Source of the DNA: Nereocystis luetkeana
Lineage: Eukaryota; Sar; Phaeophyceae; Laminariales; Laminariaceae
NCBI GenBank assembly: GCA_031213475.1
Contig: JARUPZ010000005.1
Coordinates: 9,929,260-9,993,259, forward strand
Direction of reading: 5' to 3'
Length of the DNA: 64,000 nucleotides
Shown: positions 47,856 through 57,717 of the stretch, in pieces
Layout: the number at the start of each line of letters is the position of its first letter
Numbering within the stretch: position 1 is the first letter of the stretch
Translations under genes and position numbers: made by a program
The notes under the pieces: generated by a model
The model's database searches: none
Seen by the model: the letters and a program-made list of their open reading frames with translations, nothing else
Told to the model about the DNA's origin: nothing

Positions 47856-50800
47856 CTACGTCGCTCCAAACGTCCCCGCGTCCGCCAGTCCATGATATTC
47901 CTTGTCCATCGCCTGCCTCCAGATCGTCGAATACTCGTCCACACACGCTTCAGCATACGAGTTCGGCGTCGAAAGCTCGCTTGCCGGGCGCGTGGGAAGG
48001 GGAGGATTCTCGCGCGGTGGGGCTTGGTGGAAAAGTACATGGCCTATACCTTCCCGTGCTGCCATCAGCGATAGCAGCCCATGCCCCATAGCCTCGCGGT
48101 TCCGCGCGGTCTCCCCTCTTGTCCGCCCCCTCAGAACGTCCCCTTCCTCCGGGTGTCGTCCAGCTTCCCCCACTGTCCGACCACCCTGTACACCGCCGCC
48201 ACCCTCCTGGTGCCGTGCAGTCTCCCCCCTTGTCCGCCCCCTCAGTACGTCCCCTTCCTCCGGGTGTCGTCCAGCTTCCCCCACTGTCCGACCACCCTGC
48301 ACACCGCCGCCACCCTCCTGGTGTCGTGCAGTCTCCCCCCTGGTCCGCCCCCTCAGTACGTCGCCATCCTCCGGGTCCGGGATATAAGAACCCAGTTCCC
48401 GAGCAGCACGCTGCGAAAGCTGTGGCTGCGATGACTGCTGCGGCGGCGACGGCGATGATCTCGGCGGCGACGGCGACGGCGGCGGCGGCGGCGGTGGCGA
48501 CGGCGGTGGCGGTGACGGTGGCAGTGGCGGCGGCGGTGACGATGACGGCGGCAGCGACGGCGACGGTGACGACGGGGGCGGTGGCGACGGCGACGGCGGC
48601 GGCGGCGGCGGTAGCGGCGGTGATGACGGCGGTAGCGGCGGCAGCAGTGGGGATGGGGACGGTAATTCGGGCCATACGTCAGGGCCTCTCAGAGGCTCCG
48701 GCGTACCCGGGGGCGGTGGTGACGGCAACGGCGGCGGCGGGGAGCTCTCCTCCTCCGAAGGCAGTAACCCCACGAACGGCTTCCTCGGGTGCTCCCAAGT
48801 GACGTCGCGGGAGAACGACCTCCGGCCAGATGCCAGCAGAATCTTGCTGCAGTCAGCTGCGTGGTGGTTGCCGCCGTTGAGGTAGAAACAAGCCTCCGCC
48901 TTCGGCTCGGTCTTCAAGCTCCTCCTGACGTGGTGGAAACCTGGCTTCAAAAATGGGAGCAGCCGCGCAAACGGTGCTCTCCCGTAAAATTTGCGGTACG
49001 GCGAGTGCATTTCCGGCTTGTCCCTCACCCTTGCCGTCATGTTGATGACGTCGCTCGCGTACACGCAGGACTCAGCCCAAAGGGGCTGCGTCGCCGGCAT
49101 CCTTGCATCGCCAAACAGGCGGGGGGCCTCCAGGCGGGACGCCATTGCAAGCTCCAGCGTCATCGCAATTCGCCGCTCGACCACGCCGTCATGCTTCGGA
49201 GAATCGACGGGCGTGTGCTCGCGGCGGATACCGTGGTGGTTGAGCAGCTCCACGAACTCCGCCTTGGTGAACTCGGTGCCGTTGTCCGAGCGAAGGCACT
49301 CCACGATGGACGGAACACCCTTGGCGTTGATGTCGGCCAGAAAACCAGCGAAGACCTTCGGGACGTCGGACTTCCGCTTCAAGAAATACGGCCATCCCAG
49401 TCGCGAGTAGTCGTCGACGATCATCATCATGTACTGCGCACCGCCAGCAGACGTCGACTGCTGTCCCGACAGATCCACGAACAGACGTTCCAGAGGCCTG
49501 GTGGAGCGGCACTCGGTCGTCCATGGTACCGCCATCCTCCTCCCCTTCGCCTCAGAACATCCAGCACACGAAACCAACTCCCCAAAAACCTTAATGCCCA
49601 TCTGGCGTGCCGTCTCACGGAGAGTGTCAGCATGGGAGTGGGCAAGGGAAACGTGAAGGTCGTTAATATCAATCCTCCGCATTTTTCCGGGAGCCAAAAC
49701 AGCGGCAGCAATCGGGGTCTCTACAGTCCGCGTGGCGTCTACGTACGAACCTGCGTCCTTACGCATAAAGGACAATTGCCCATCCAACAAGTGAGCTCCC
49801 TGGGAATCTAAAGTCACCGGGCATTTCAGCATTACTGCGTGAAGTGAAAACAGGTTGAACCGAACACCGGGCACGTAGGCTACGTCCAAAAGCCTAACCT
49901 GGACATCACACTGCGGGCTGTGCATTACCATCGGAATCTGTCCGAAGTACTCGACCTTCAGTGACCTCATGTCACCGACGACCAAACTACTCTTACCGGG
50001 GGGAGGGGGGTAACAGCCTACCATACCAAAGGGGTTTCCAGTTACGTGAAAGGTTGCTCCCGAATCCGCCACCCACTCTTCCCTCCCACTAGCCCAAAAC
50101 AAATCGTCGCTAAAAATACTCTTGCCTTGGTGCGCAAACTGCGCGGTGAGGAGGTGCGGGTCGAACGTAGGCGTAGGGTTGCCGTTGTTCGCTGGGCCAG
50201 GGGAAGGGAACGTGCTCGAGGAGGGTTGTTGTGACGGGAAAGCTCCGGCTGAGGTATACCCACCACTGCCGTAGGGCGTCTCCTGCTGCCAGCCACCTCC
50301 GTAGTATATCTGTTGAGGGGGAGGGGCAGCAGTACTCGGGACTGCGACGTTCATCTGCGGGGCGGCTGCCGGGCAAGCTGCGGCGTAGTGGCCGTGTTTG
50401 CCACACCGAAAACAGACCCCCTTGCTCCTCGGTTGCGTGTTGTTCGGCGGGAAACCCCAGCCCGCCGGAGTCATTACGGGCGGCGGGGGCATAGGGGGCA
50501 TTGCCCCTGGTGGTGGCTCGGTAGGTACCCAACCCATGGGCGGGACCGCCCCACCCGCACCGAAGGGGTCGGGACCGGAGTTATCCCAACGGTACCTGCA
50601 GGCCACGGCATCCCAACGCCATTTGGGGCCGGTAATTCCCCCCGGCGAAGCTCCTCCCCGGTTGCCATCATGCCGACGGGGACGATGCTGCTGCTGCTGC
50701 TGGTACTGCTGTTGCTGGGGTTGTTGCTGCTGCTGCTGCTGTTGATGGTACTGCTGCTGCTGCTGGGGTCGCTGCTGCTGCTGCCGCTGCTGCTGCGGTT

Positions 50801-51926
50801 GCTGCTGATACTGCTGCTGCTGTTGATACTGCTGCTGCTGCTGCTGCTGCTGATACTGCTGCTGCTGCTGCTGCTGATACTGCTGCTGCTGCTGCGGCTG
50901 CTGCCCACCCTTGTACCTCCCGCCTCTCCTGTCCCTCCTTTCCCTTCCTGGACCCGCACCTCCACCACTGGTAGGCTGCGCACCTCCGGCGTACAAAGCA
51001 TGCTGGTTTCCCACTCCCTGCACACCCAACGCCTTGGAAACCATTTCTTTATCTGCCTTATCGTTTGCGTACGCATCGCGGATGATCTCATCGATCTCGG
51101 AACGGGGGATGGACGGGCGGGAAAGAACGGACTTGCTTTGTATCATATATAGAGGCGAGAGGTTCGTCACGATATGTCGGTTAACCTCTTCCACACTCAT
51201 CCCACAGCCAAGCATGGCCAGCTCATCTGCTGCCTTATCCACCCTCCCTAGGAACAGCACGGGGTTTTCGTCCTCGACCATTCTGATGGTTGTAAACTCT
51301 CTCTTCAGTCTATGGATGGCCGCTATTGTCCTTGGCATGTAGTAATCTTCTAATTCCTTCCATGCACCACTTGGCGACATTGCCTTCTGCATTCTGAACT
51401 CAGCCATTGCGTATCCAGTCATTGCTTCCATCATCAGTCCATAAACTAATCGGGCATCCCTAATCTCCTGAGGAGAATGCCTCGATGCTAGCTCCTCTTC
51501 CGACACCCTCACGTCACCAACCATAACAGGGGTTGACGTGCTTAACACATGAAGGCACCCTAGGGATGACAGGTACGCTTCGAACTTGCTACGCCACATA
51601 CTAAAGTGGGCTTCTATGTTATCGAATTTGGGGGGTCTCGACTGGGACAAACTAGGGCGGTATAAAGAAGTGTTTGGTGACATGCCTGGACGGGCTCCCA
51701 GCCCAGGTGTCGTCACCGTCGATGCTGCTGGTTCCCTCGCAGCTGCTTCTCCTCTCGCCCCCCCACCGGCCCCCCCTTCCATTCCTTCTTGCGGCGCGTT
51801 CCTCTCGGCGCCCAGCTTCTGCTCTTCTATCATCTTCTCCAGGATCTCGATTTTCTCTTTCATCCTCAGCATCTCTTCCATGGCCACGCTTGTTTCCTGA
51901 CTAGACATGCCATCTGAACCAGACAT
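47856..51926 (-). CDS. Copia gag, protease and integrase
   Basis: 1356 codons from ATG at 51926; the frame runs back to a stop at the LTR edge, but only non-ATG codons lie upstream. Order: coiled-coil start, UBN2-type gag (MWRSKFEAYL onward), a long Gln tract (50690-50900), CCHC knuckle CFRCGKHGHYAAAC (505-518), protease DSGATFH (Asp 621), integrase HHCC zinc region (HVSLAHSH.. then CAGC), and core D818-D881-E917 with the normal 35-residue D-E spacing. After the integrase comes an unusual linker: a (S/T)PPPP-type proline run (48440-48650), then 37-residue repeats of the GDVLRGRTRGETARHQEGG type (48113-48375). It ends at TAG 47856 just before the reverse transcriptase. Confidence 0.95.
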   Translation of the reverse strand: MSGSDGMSSQETSVAMEEMLRMKEKIEILEKMIEEQKLGAERNAPQEGMEGGAGGGARGEAAAREPAASTVTTPGLGARPGMSPNTSLYRPSLSQSRPPKFDNIEAHFSMWRSKFEAYLSSLGCLHVLSTSTPVMVGDVRVSEEELASRHSPQEIRDARLVYGLMMEAMTGYAMAEFRMQKAMSPSGAWKELEDYYMPRTIAAIHRLKREFTTIRMVEDENPVLFLGRVDKAADELAMLGCGMSVEEVNRHIVTNLSPLYMIQSKSVLSRPSIPRSEIDEIIRDAYANDKADKEMVSKALGVQGVGNQHALYAGGAQPTSGGGAGPGRERRDRRGGRYKGGQQPQQQQQYQQQQQQQYQQQQQQQQYQQQQQYQQQPQQQRQQQQRPQQQQQYHQQQQQQQQPQQQQYQQQQQHRPRRHDGNRGGASPGGITGPKWRWDAVACRYRWDNSGPDPFGAGGAVPPMGWVPTEPPPGAMPPMPPPPVMTPAGWGFPPNNTQPRSKGVCFRCGKHGHYAAACPAAAPQMNVAVPSTAAPPPQQIYYGGGWQQETPYGSGGYTSAGAFPSQQPSSSTFPSPGPANNGNPTPTFDPHLLTAQFAHQGKSIFSDDLFWASGREEWVADSGATFHVTGNPFGMVGCYPPPPGKSSLVVGDMRSLKVEYFGQIPMVMHSPQCDVQVRLLDVAYVPGVRFNLFSLHAVMLKCPVTLDSQGAHLLDGQLSFMRKDAGSYVDATRTVETPIAAAVLAPGKMRRIDINDLHVSLAHSHADTLRETARQMGIKVFGELVSCAGCSEAKGRRMAVPWTTECRSTRPLERLFVDLSGQQSTSAGGAQYMMMIVDDYSRLGWPYFLKRKSDVPKVFAGFLADINAKGVPSIVECLRSDNGTEFTKAEFVELLNHHGIRREHTPVDSPKHDGVVERRIAMTLELAMASRLEAPRLFGDARMPATQPLWAESCVYASDVINMTARVRDKPEMHSPYRKFYGRAPFARLLPFLKPGFHHVRRSLKTEPKAEACFYLNGGNHHAADCSKILLASGRRSFSRDVTWEHPRKPFVGLLPSEEESSPPPPLPSPPPPGTPEPLRGPDVWPELPSPSPLLPPLPPSSPPLPPPPPPSPSPPPPSSPSPSLPPSSSPPPPLPPSPPPPSPPPPPPPSPSPPRSSPSPPQQSSQPQLSQRAARELGSYIPDPEDGDVLRGRTRGETARHQEGGGGVQGGRTVGEAGRHPEEGDVLRGRTRGETARHQEGGGGVQGGRTVGEAGRHPEEGDVLRGRTRGETARNREAMGHGLLSLMAAREGIGHVLFHQAPPRENPPLPTRPASELSTPNSYAEACVDEYSTIWRQAMDKEYHGLADAGTFGAT

Positions 51927-51998
51927 GTCGGAAGGTTCCCACCTCTCTAGGTTGGCCTCGGCTACGCTTGCCAATAGAAGATCACCGGTACACTAGTG

Positions 51999-52256
51999 TG
52001 TTGATTGATCTCTAAAGGTATAGACGCAGCTGGCACGGGAACGCGTGGTTGACTCCAGACAATAACACGGAACTTCTCTTATATATATTATTACGTATCA
52101 GTGCTGTCGAGTGACTCAGGTGGCGGCGCATCCACACGATTATCCATCACATTGCAGGCACAATTAATCTCCCGCTCTTATAATCCCACATCAATATATG
52201 GAACTCCCTGATACTAAATGAAACATCTACGTCGTGTCTATTGAGCACAGTCAATA
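51999..52256 (-). repeat. 5' LTR (right end of element) with TATA box
   Basis: 258 bp. In element orientation a TATATATAAGAG box (about 52075-52086) lies some 80 bp before the LTR end and is the likely promoter. The same box carries two substitutions in the 3' LTR. The LTR ends TCAACA at 51999. Confidence 0.95.
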
Positions 52257-52536
52257 AATACTAATGCGACTAACTGTTTTTCCTGTTCAAGTTCTACCTA
52301 ACGAGAAGCAACTCTACGAGTACTCGTAGCCAGACTGTGCCTGTCTGCCCACAGCAACAATCGGGCGATGCCCCCAAGGAATGCTGCAGGCGGTAATGCA
52401 AGGCCCACACTCGTACTGATGAGGTGACGGACAAGCAGGATAACAGATGATGCAGATGTTGTTCAGCAGTAGTAGTGTTTGCACCTGCAAGGAGAAGCTC
52501 CGCCGGACACATGTAAAGGTTGCATATTGAACGTTT

Positions 52537-52869
52537 ATTGTATATCTTTCGAATTGCATTATCATTATCGTTTCCTGAGTCGTGGGAGAGAGAGAGGTTT
52601 TTCCCCTTGGCCAGATACCTGTATCGCAGCTTCTTGCAATACCCTGGATATCTCAACCACCCTAATTCTACGTCTCTCTCTCCCTCCTATTATACCGGCC
52701 GGGTTTCTAACTAGTACGGCCTACAGTTGTCTCGGATGACCAAGCCTCCGAATGGTACGGTACCATTCGACTCCTCCAACCCCGAGGTGATGTGAGGCTA
52801 CTGTTTGACGTACTCTTAGTTATTTCTTACCCCCCGCCGTCCCTTCCCTCCCTTCCACCTTTGCCCTGG
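52537..52869. other. Spacer next to left arm, no gene seen
   Basis: AT- and pyrimidine-rich sequence between the arm edge and the recombinase remnant. Contains GGTACGGTACC-type palindromes near 52755. Nothing coding is recognised. Confidence 0.4.
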
Positions 52870-52879
52870 CCAGCGTACG

Positions 52880-53870
52880 TGACACTCTCGTGGAATCTTC
52901 TATGATATTACAAGTGTACACCTCGTACGCGTCAGACCTCCGCCTCCCTTCTCTCTGGATAACTCGTTCCGCTATGTCTCCCCCCCGCCGCGAGCGTGGT
53001 CGTGGCTCCTATGCTCAACGAGTGCAAGGCGAACTCATCGGCATTCCGACCTGACTTCGCCACCACCTCCTTGAGTGCTCTAAGGGCACGGCCATACCTT
53101 ACCACTCGTACGGCCTTGCCACATTGATACGAGGACAGGGGGGCATGGTCGAGAAAACCAGTGAAGCATGACCTCAACTCCAACTTAAGGGCAACGGTCC
53201 CGCCGTCTGCCCTAAAGGACGACCTTGGCCCGCGAACCTCACTTCGAGTCCGCACGCGCACACTGCCAGCCTGTTCCTGATCCCCCTTATGCCCCTTAAA
53301 CCGCACCTCTACCCTGTCCGGTTGTTGCCTACGCCTCTCTCCTAACTGTGTGCCCTCGGCGAAAAACGCCATGTCACCTCGCGTCGGGCAGTGCACCGGG
53401 TGCACCGCCCCCGAATCCGCGGTGAACATTTCGTCCGAACTCGTCATCAAGAAGTAACTCAGACGGAGACACAACCACGACACTTTCCCCTCCGGGCCCC
53501 ACGTGGGAATGAGGGTTTCCACCGAACGACACCGGAAAGCGGACGCGGCGTGGCGTTCCTGCCGTCAAGTGGGCCTGTGCCATACTCCTGAGCGCACACT
53601 GGACAACAGGAACCGTGACCAGCAGCTCCACTCCTACCCTCAATTGATGGAAATACTGCACCTCCGCGTATTTACCGGAAATCATACTCACCAGGTTACC
53701 TTCCGACGCACGACACCACGATACAAACTCGATCAACGCCCATCCTTTAAACTCTTCGAATCACTCGATGCCGAGAACTCCTAACAACCCATCAACCTGC
53801 GAAACGGATTCCAAGATCGGCGACCAGACTCGTACGTACGCCTATTCGAGCTCGCAACTGAACCCCCAAC
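52880..53870 (-). pseudogene. Decayed tyrosine recombinase
   Basis: Read on the minus strand in three frames. The start has RRTYESGRRSW, as in the SAM-like N-terminal domain of tyrosine recombinases. Next come FVSWCRASEG and YAEVQYFHQLRVG, then a helix-rich part ending WLCLRLSYFLMTSSDE where an R-x-S-E motif is expected. HSLSIGATTTLAAGG stands for the HSLRIGA box, and GDIAERVIQREG then SDAYEVYT carries the candidate catalytic tyrosine. An in-frame stop after LMGC, a shift near 53500 and another in the G run at 52980 break the frame. Both catalytic arginines appear replaced (Thr, Ser). The family is found in Crypton and DIRS/Ngaro elements and in some large DNA viruses; which source applies cannot be told here. 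Confidence 0.65.
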
Positions 53871-54990
53871 GTACTGGAGGCCAAGATGTCGGTACAAAGA
53901 TCCGCCCTCGCCTCCACCAGGCGCTGCTCCGAATAACGCCGGTGGTCGAACGCATCGTGGCATTCCGACCGTCACGTGGGCCAGTGCCAAGCAAACCCTA
54001 TCCGAGCGCGGAAGTAGCTGCTGTAGAAACCTTTGCGTCCGAATCGGCAGCCGCGTGCTCTCTCCACGCGAAACAGTGGCCGGCCAGCTTGTATCCCGTG
54101 TATGAGCGCTGCCAACGACGCCAGAGACACGCGCTCGGAGTGTGCAGGCGGCGACGGGACGAGTGGGGGGGGGGGGGGGGTCACCGATGAATTTACAACG
54201 GTGTGTAGTCGCAAGGGTTGATCTTCCAACGTCTAGCTCTGCCCCCCATAGCGGCTTGAGCTTTGCCCAGTGTGCGTGCTGTGTGACGCGACGACTCGAT
54301 ATTTGTCTGCACAACGGTGCCGTCTGTCATCGACAAAAATATTCGCCAGATATACCAATCTGTATCCACGTGGACCGTCCTGTAAGGGGGAACTAGACTG
54401 ATTAGAAGCACGGCACACCAAATCACCGGCACCAGTATATGAATGCCTTCCCCCATCGGAAGAGTAAGCACAACCTTAGGTGCATCACGCCCCCCCGGAA
54501 TTAGCAGCGGCCAAGGGCTGTCGGAATATCACGAACAATCAGGATCTCAACGTGAACAGCCTTAGCGGTAGCCACTTTATCAGCACACCGATCTGATTTC
54601 CGTGCCGGAACCGTTCATCTGCACGTTTCTCGCGTTTCCACAGGAAATAAGCCAGAAACGAAGGATAAAGTAGCTAGATATAAAATGGGTAACCGTATAT
54701 AGTGGAAGCCCGAATCATGAGTTGTACCAAGTGGCAGGTTGGGAATGTTTGTGCCGTACATCGGCCGCCAACGTTCGCAGAACACCCGGCTGTCGTCAGT
54801 GCGGAATTATGTCCCCCTCGTGTTTGTTGGGGGGTCAATGCCGCATGTGTGACGGTGGGCAATGGTAAGGGTGGGTGTCCCCACCTCTGCCTCCTGCATT
54901 CCCACCGTGGGCGTGCCCTCATCTGGGCAACGTAGGTGCGGAGACAAGATAACAAACTTATGCAACGAAAAGTTGAAAGATGAGGTGAGA
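53871..54990. other. Intergenic, no gene recognised
   Basis: A ~35-bp stretch at 53950-53985 (CGTGGCATTCCGACCGTCAC, GTGGGCCAGTGCCA) is a diverged copy of one at 53550-53585 inside the recombinase remnant. A 13-G run lies at 54166-54180. Confidence 0.35.
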
Positions 54991-54999
54991 CGTGGCCTC

Positions 55000-55645
55000 G
55001 TCGTAGCTCCCCCTCGAGCAGTACTGCCCGCAATCTTGGCAGCGAGCCCGTCCCCCACTGTCTCCACAGCAGGCAACTCATCGGCGGTCGTAAACCGATG
55101 TGTTTTCATCGTGTATTCCCCCTAAAAAAAACAACTAATAAAAATAACAAAAAATAATGACGGAGAGGGATGGCACCCCCTCGAGCGGTTGTGCCCGCCG
55201 TCTCCAAAGCGAGCCTGCCCCCCATTGTCTCCACAGCGGGCAACTCCTTGGCGGTCGTGCATTTATATGTTTTCATGCATTCCTGGCAAGGTCAAGCATG
55301 CGGGGGACAACGTCACCCTCGGGAAGTTGTGCCCGCTGTCTCCACAGCGGACCTGCCCCCCCCCCCCGCTGTCTCCACAGCTGGGGAACTCACTGTTGGT
55401 TTACATCGATATGTTTTCGTCGAGTATTCGCACAAACCAAATGTGGGCAGTTATGCCCGCTGTCTCCACAGCGTACCGCCCCCCCCCCAGCTGTCTCCAG
55501 AGCGGGGAACTTATTGATGGTCATACATCGGAGTGTTTACATCGGGTAATCGACAAAACCAAATATGGGCAGTTGTGCCCGCTGTCTCCACAGCAGACCT
55601 GCTCCCTCCCCGTTGTCTCCACAACGGGGAGCTCATTGATGGTCG
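55000..55645 (+). repeat. Tandem repeat of 120-150 bp, 5 copies
   Basis: Each copy has TGCCCGCTGTCTCCACAGCG, CCTGCCCCCCCC, a second CTGTCTCCACAGC box, GGGGAACTCAT, TGGTCGTACAT and a TGTTTTCATCG/AAACCAAATATGGGCAG tail. Copies start near 55015, 55185, 55328, 55453 and 55575, the first being most diverged. A sixth fragment lies apart at 56738-56812. The twin CTGTCTCCACAG boxes look like splice acceptors, but no matching donors or open frame were found. Confidence 0.8.
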
Positions 55646-56134
55646 TACATGATGGTGAAAAATGTATATACACCCCCCCCCTCCCGCGCCCCCTTTGCAA
55701 CACACACGTGGGTGTATCTTCTCCCGCCCAGTCCCTGGGCGGATAATTCAGAACACATGGGCGTCAAGCCAAGCATCCCGACCAACGAACCAACGTGGAG
55801 ACGGTGGGGGGGCGTCGCAGCGCTGTGCCCCCCCTCCCCCCCCCCCTCTGCTCGCAACTCCTTATTTGAGATAATTGCTTCTGCGTAGGCCGCCGCCCTG
55901 TCCAAAATGTGCTCATCAGACGGGGCGCACGACTCACGCCGAACGGCATGGGCCGTGCGTCCCGTGGCAAGGGATACTCCCCCCGCCCAACACGAATTCT
56001 GGAAACAGGGCCAACAGCAGCAGGGAATTTACCTCGCAAGGCGTTGCGTATAAGAATGTCTTTCTCGATCAGTGTCGATGTAATTCGCTCGGTTATCCCC
56101 ATTATTCGAGCTGCGTGAAGATATAGAGTTTTCC

Positions 56135-56207
<73 letters not shown>

Positions 56208-56236
56208 TTTGTATTATTATTTTATTTTTGGTTGGG
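56135..56236 (+). repeat. (ATT)n microsatellite
   Basis: About 24 uninterrupted ATT units followed by a degraded tail (TTTTTGTATTATTATTTT). Confidence 0.95.
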
Positions 56237-57185
56237 GGTTCCCCCCCCTAAACAGTCGCGCACCGGCCCCAACGTGTGTAGCCGTTGGTTTCGGTTTATA
56301 GATGTAGCGTGCCCTTCCCGCGGTCGCAGTGGGCCGTATCTCGGTACCCTAGTTTAACGTGACGTGGGGCACCCGACTACTCGTCGGGTGCCGCGATTTT
56401 GTATTTCTCTCTGCGGTGCTACCGGTGCCGGGTCCTTTTTTTGCTATTTCTTGGAAATTAAACGCACGTACCCAGTATCGATAAAAATAAAAATAACATA
56501 AAAATAATTAAAAAATGCGATCCCACAGGGGCCGGTACCGCCCGTCTTCAATGTGTGATCGGCACTGTGTTGTACGCCGAGGTGTTTCCATCTCGCGTTC
56601 CCACCTGTGCCAGATGGTACAGTTTCCTGGAGCCATAGGGCTCGCTGTCTAACCCGGTAGGCATGATAATTAGCGACCGGTCATCGTGCATTCCCACCCC
56701 ATTCAAGCCGGCGGGAGGCAAATATCTGCTCTCTCTCAGGCAGTAGTGCCCGCTATATTTCGCAGCGGACCTGCCCCCCCCCCACCCCACTGTCTAGACA
56801 GGGGGCGGCTCGTGCGTACGCAGGAAATAATCAAGGTAGACAAACGGATGGGAAATCTAGGCCACAAGCCACCCCCCGTTCTGTCCTTTTCCCGTTTTGT
56901 CCGACGCAGGTGGTCGCACCGATCTGCTTCCATCGTGCGTATCCACCTGGGTCTCAACAGGTCCCGACGGTCCTCTATAGCTATATATGTATACATGCAC
57001 GTGGGCCACCCGGGCTCTCTCTCTCTTTGTTTATATTTCACTTGGCGCGGGTCTGCCTGTTCGATACAAATCATCTATACCCTCACTCTAAGAATTGTTA
57101 GGGTAGGGAGAAACATACCGACATTACTCCCACAATATACACTCCAAACAACATAAGAAAATAGGGGGCGGTTTTATTCACATAC

Positions 57186-57675
57186 CTTGGTGGCTTCCTT
57201 GAGTTGAGGCTCAAGAACTTGGGTCAGGATACCGTGAACAGTCACGGAATTATCCTGGTTCATCTTCTTCATCTGCGCCTTCGAAAGCGGGAGCTTCTTC
57301 GTGGCGTCGATGACAGCGTTTTCGAACAGCTTATCTTTCACCACCGCCGACAAGGCCTTCACTAATTTGGTGCTGCCGACTACGCCGACGAAGCCGTCGC
57401 TAACTGCGGCACAGAGAATGGTGCCTGCAGATTCGGAGTCGATGGTGACGGCCTTGGCCGCTGCGTCCTGGTCCATTTGTACTTGGGCCTTTCGGATTCG
57501 CGCGTCGGAGTCGCGCAAACGCCCTTGCTGTTATTGGGCGTCTTCTTGGACGCAGAGGGGGCAGGGGAATCCCATGACACGACACGTCCGACTGCCCCTT
57601 TCCCACCTGCAAAGCAAGCACAGGGTCCGGCAGTTTGTAGTCAGAATAATCACTTAAGATAACACCTGCGGACAT
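57186..57675 (-). CDS. Hypothetical gene, first two exons
   Basis: Exon 1 57607-57675 (ATG, 23 codons, ends LALQ) with donor CAG^GTGGGA. A 79-bp intron with acceptor AATAACAG leads to exon 2 57186-57527 (114 codons), which ends KEATK at donor AAG^GTATGT. Both junctions are phase 0 and the joined reading is open. The product is soluble-looking, mostly helical and Ala/Lys/Val-rich, with no cysteine cluster, signal peptide or membrane segment. I do not recognise the family. Later exons would lie below 57180, where I found none. It starts 43 bp from the right inverted-repeat arm and shares its minus orientation with the gene at 59326-59929. Confidence 0.5.
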
Positions 57676-57717
57676 CGTTGTTGTTGTATGTATACTAGTT
57701 CAGCATCCCAAATTTGA

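Larger units (their letters stand above)
45389..52256 (-). mobile_element. Ty1/copia LTR retrotransposon, 6868 bp
   Basis: Complete element read on the minus strand: 5' LTR 51999-52256, gag-protease-integrase 47856-51926, reverse transcriptase-RNase H 46440-47855, polypurine tract 45647-45656, 3' LTR 45389-45646. The order integrase before reverse transcriptase defines the copia superfamily. Target duplication is AATAC. I count 3 differences between the 258-bp LTRs, so insertion is recent. All catalytic motifs I looked for are present, and the only visible lesion is an in-frame TAG at 47856-47858. No TGG-type primer-binding site abuts the 5' LTR (next bases are CACTAGTGTACC). Confidence 0.97.
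42740..52536 (+). repeat. Inverted duplication, left arm (split by copia element)
   Basis: Matches the right arm (57718-60880) in reverse complement over 42740-45388 and 52262-52536, about 2.9 kb after removal of the retrotransposon. Colinear landmarks include the CGTGTGGGGGGG edge, the CACCTGGAGTCTGACAGTCG block, the KRAAEK exon region, the Met-less reading around 44860-45050, and the final GGTTGCATATTGAACG edge. Similarity is high but uneven: near-identical at 44150-45388 and more diverged at 42740-43440. Compared with the right arm it lacks about 260 bp at 43560 and carries a 14-bp palindromic extra at 43069-43084. Confidence 0.92.

Noticed and set aside
47472..48802. Several plus-strand frames across the copia pol region
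   Set aside because: Antisense shadows of the retrotransposon; their Pro/Ala repeats mirror the sense-strand linker.
50313..51152. 279-codon plus-strand frame with long poly-Leu
   Set aside because: It is the antisense of the gag Gln tract (CTG read from CAG complement); not a membrane protein.
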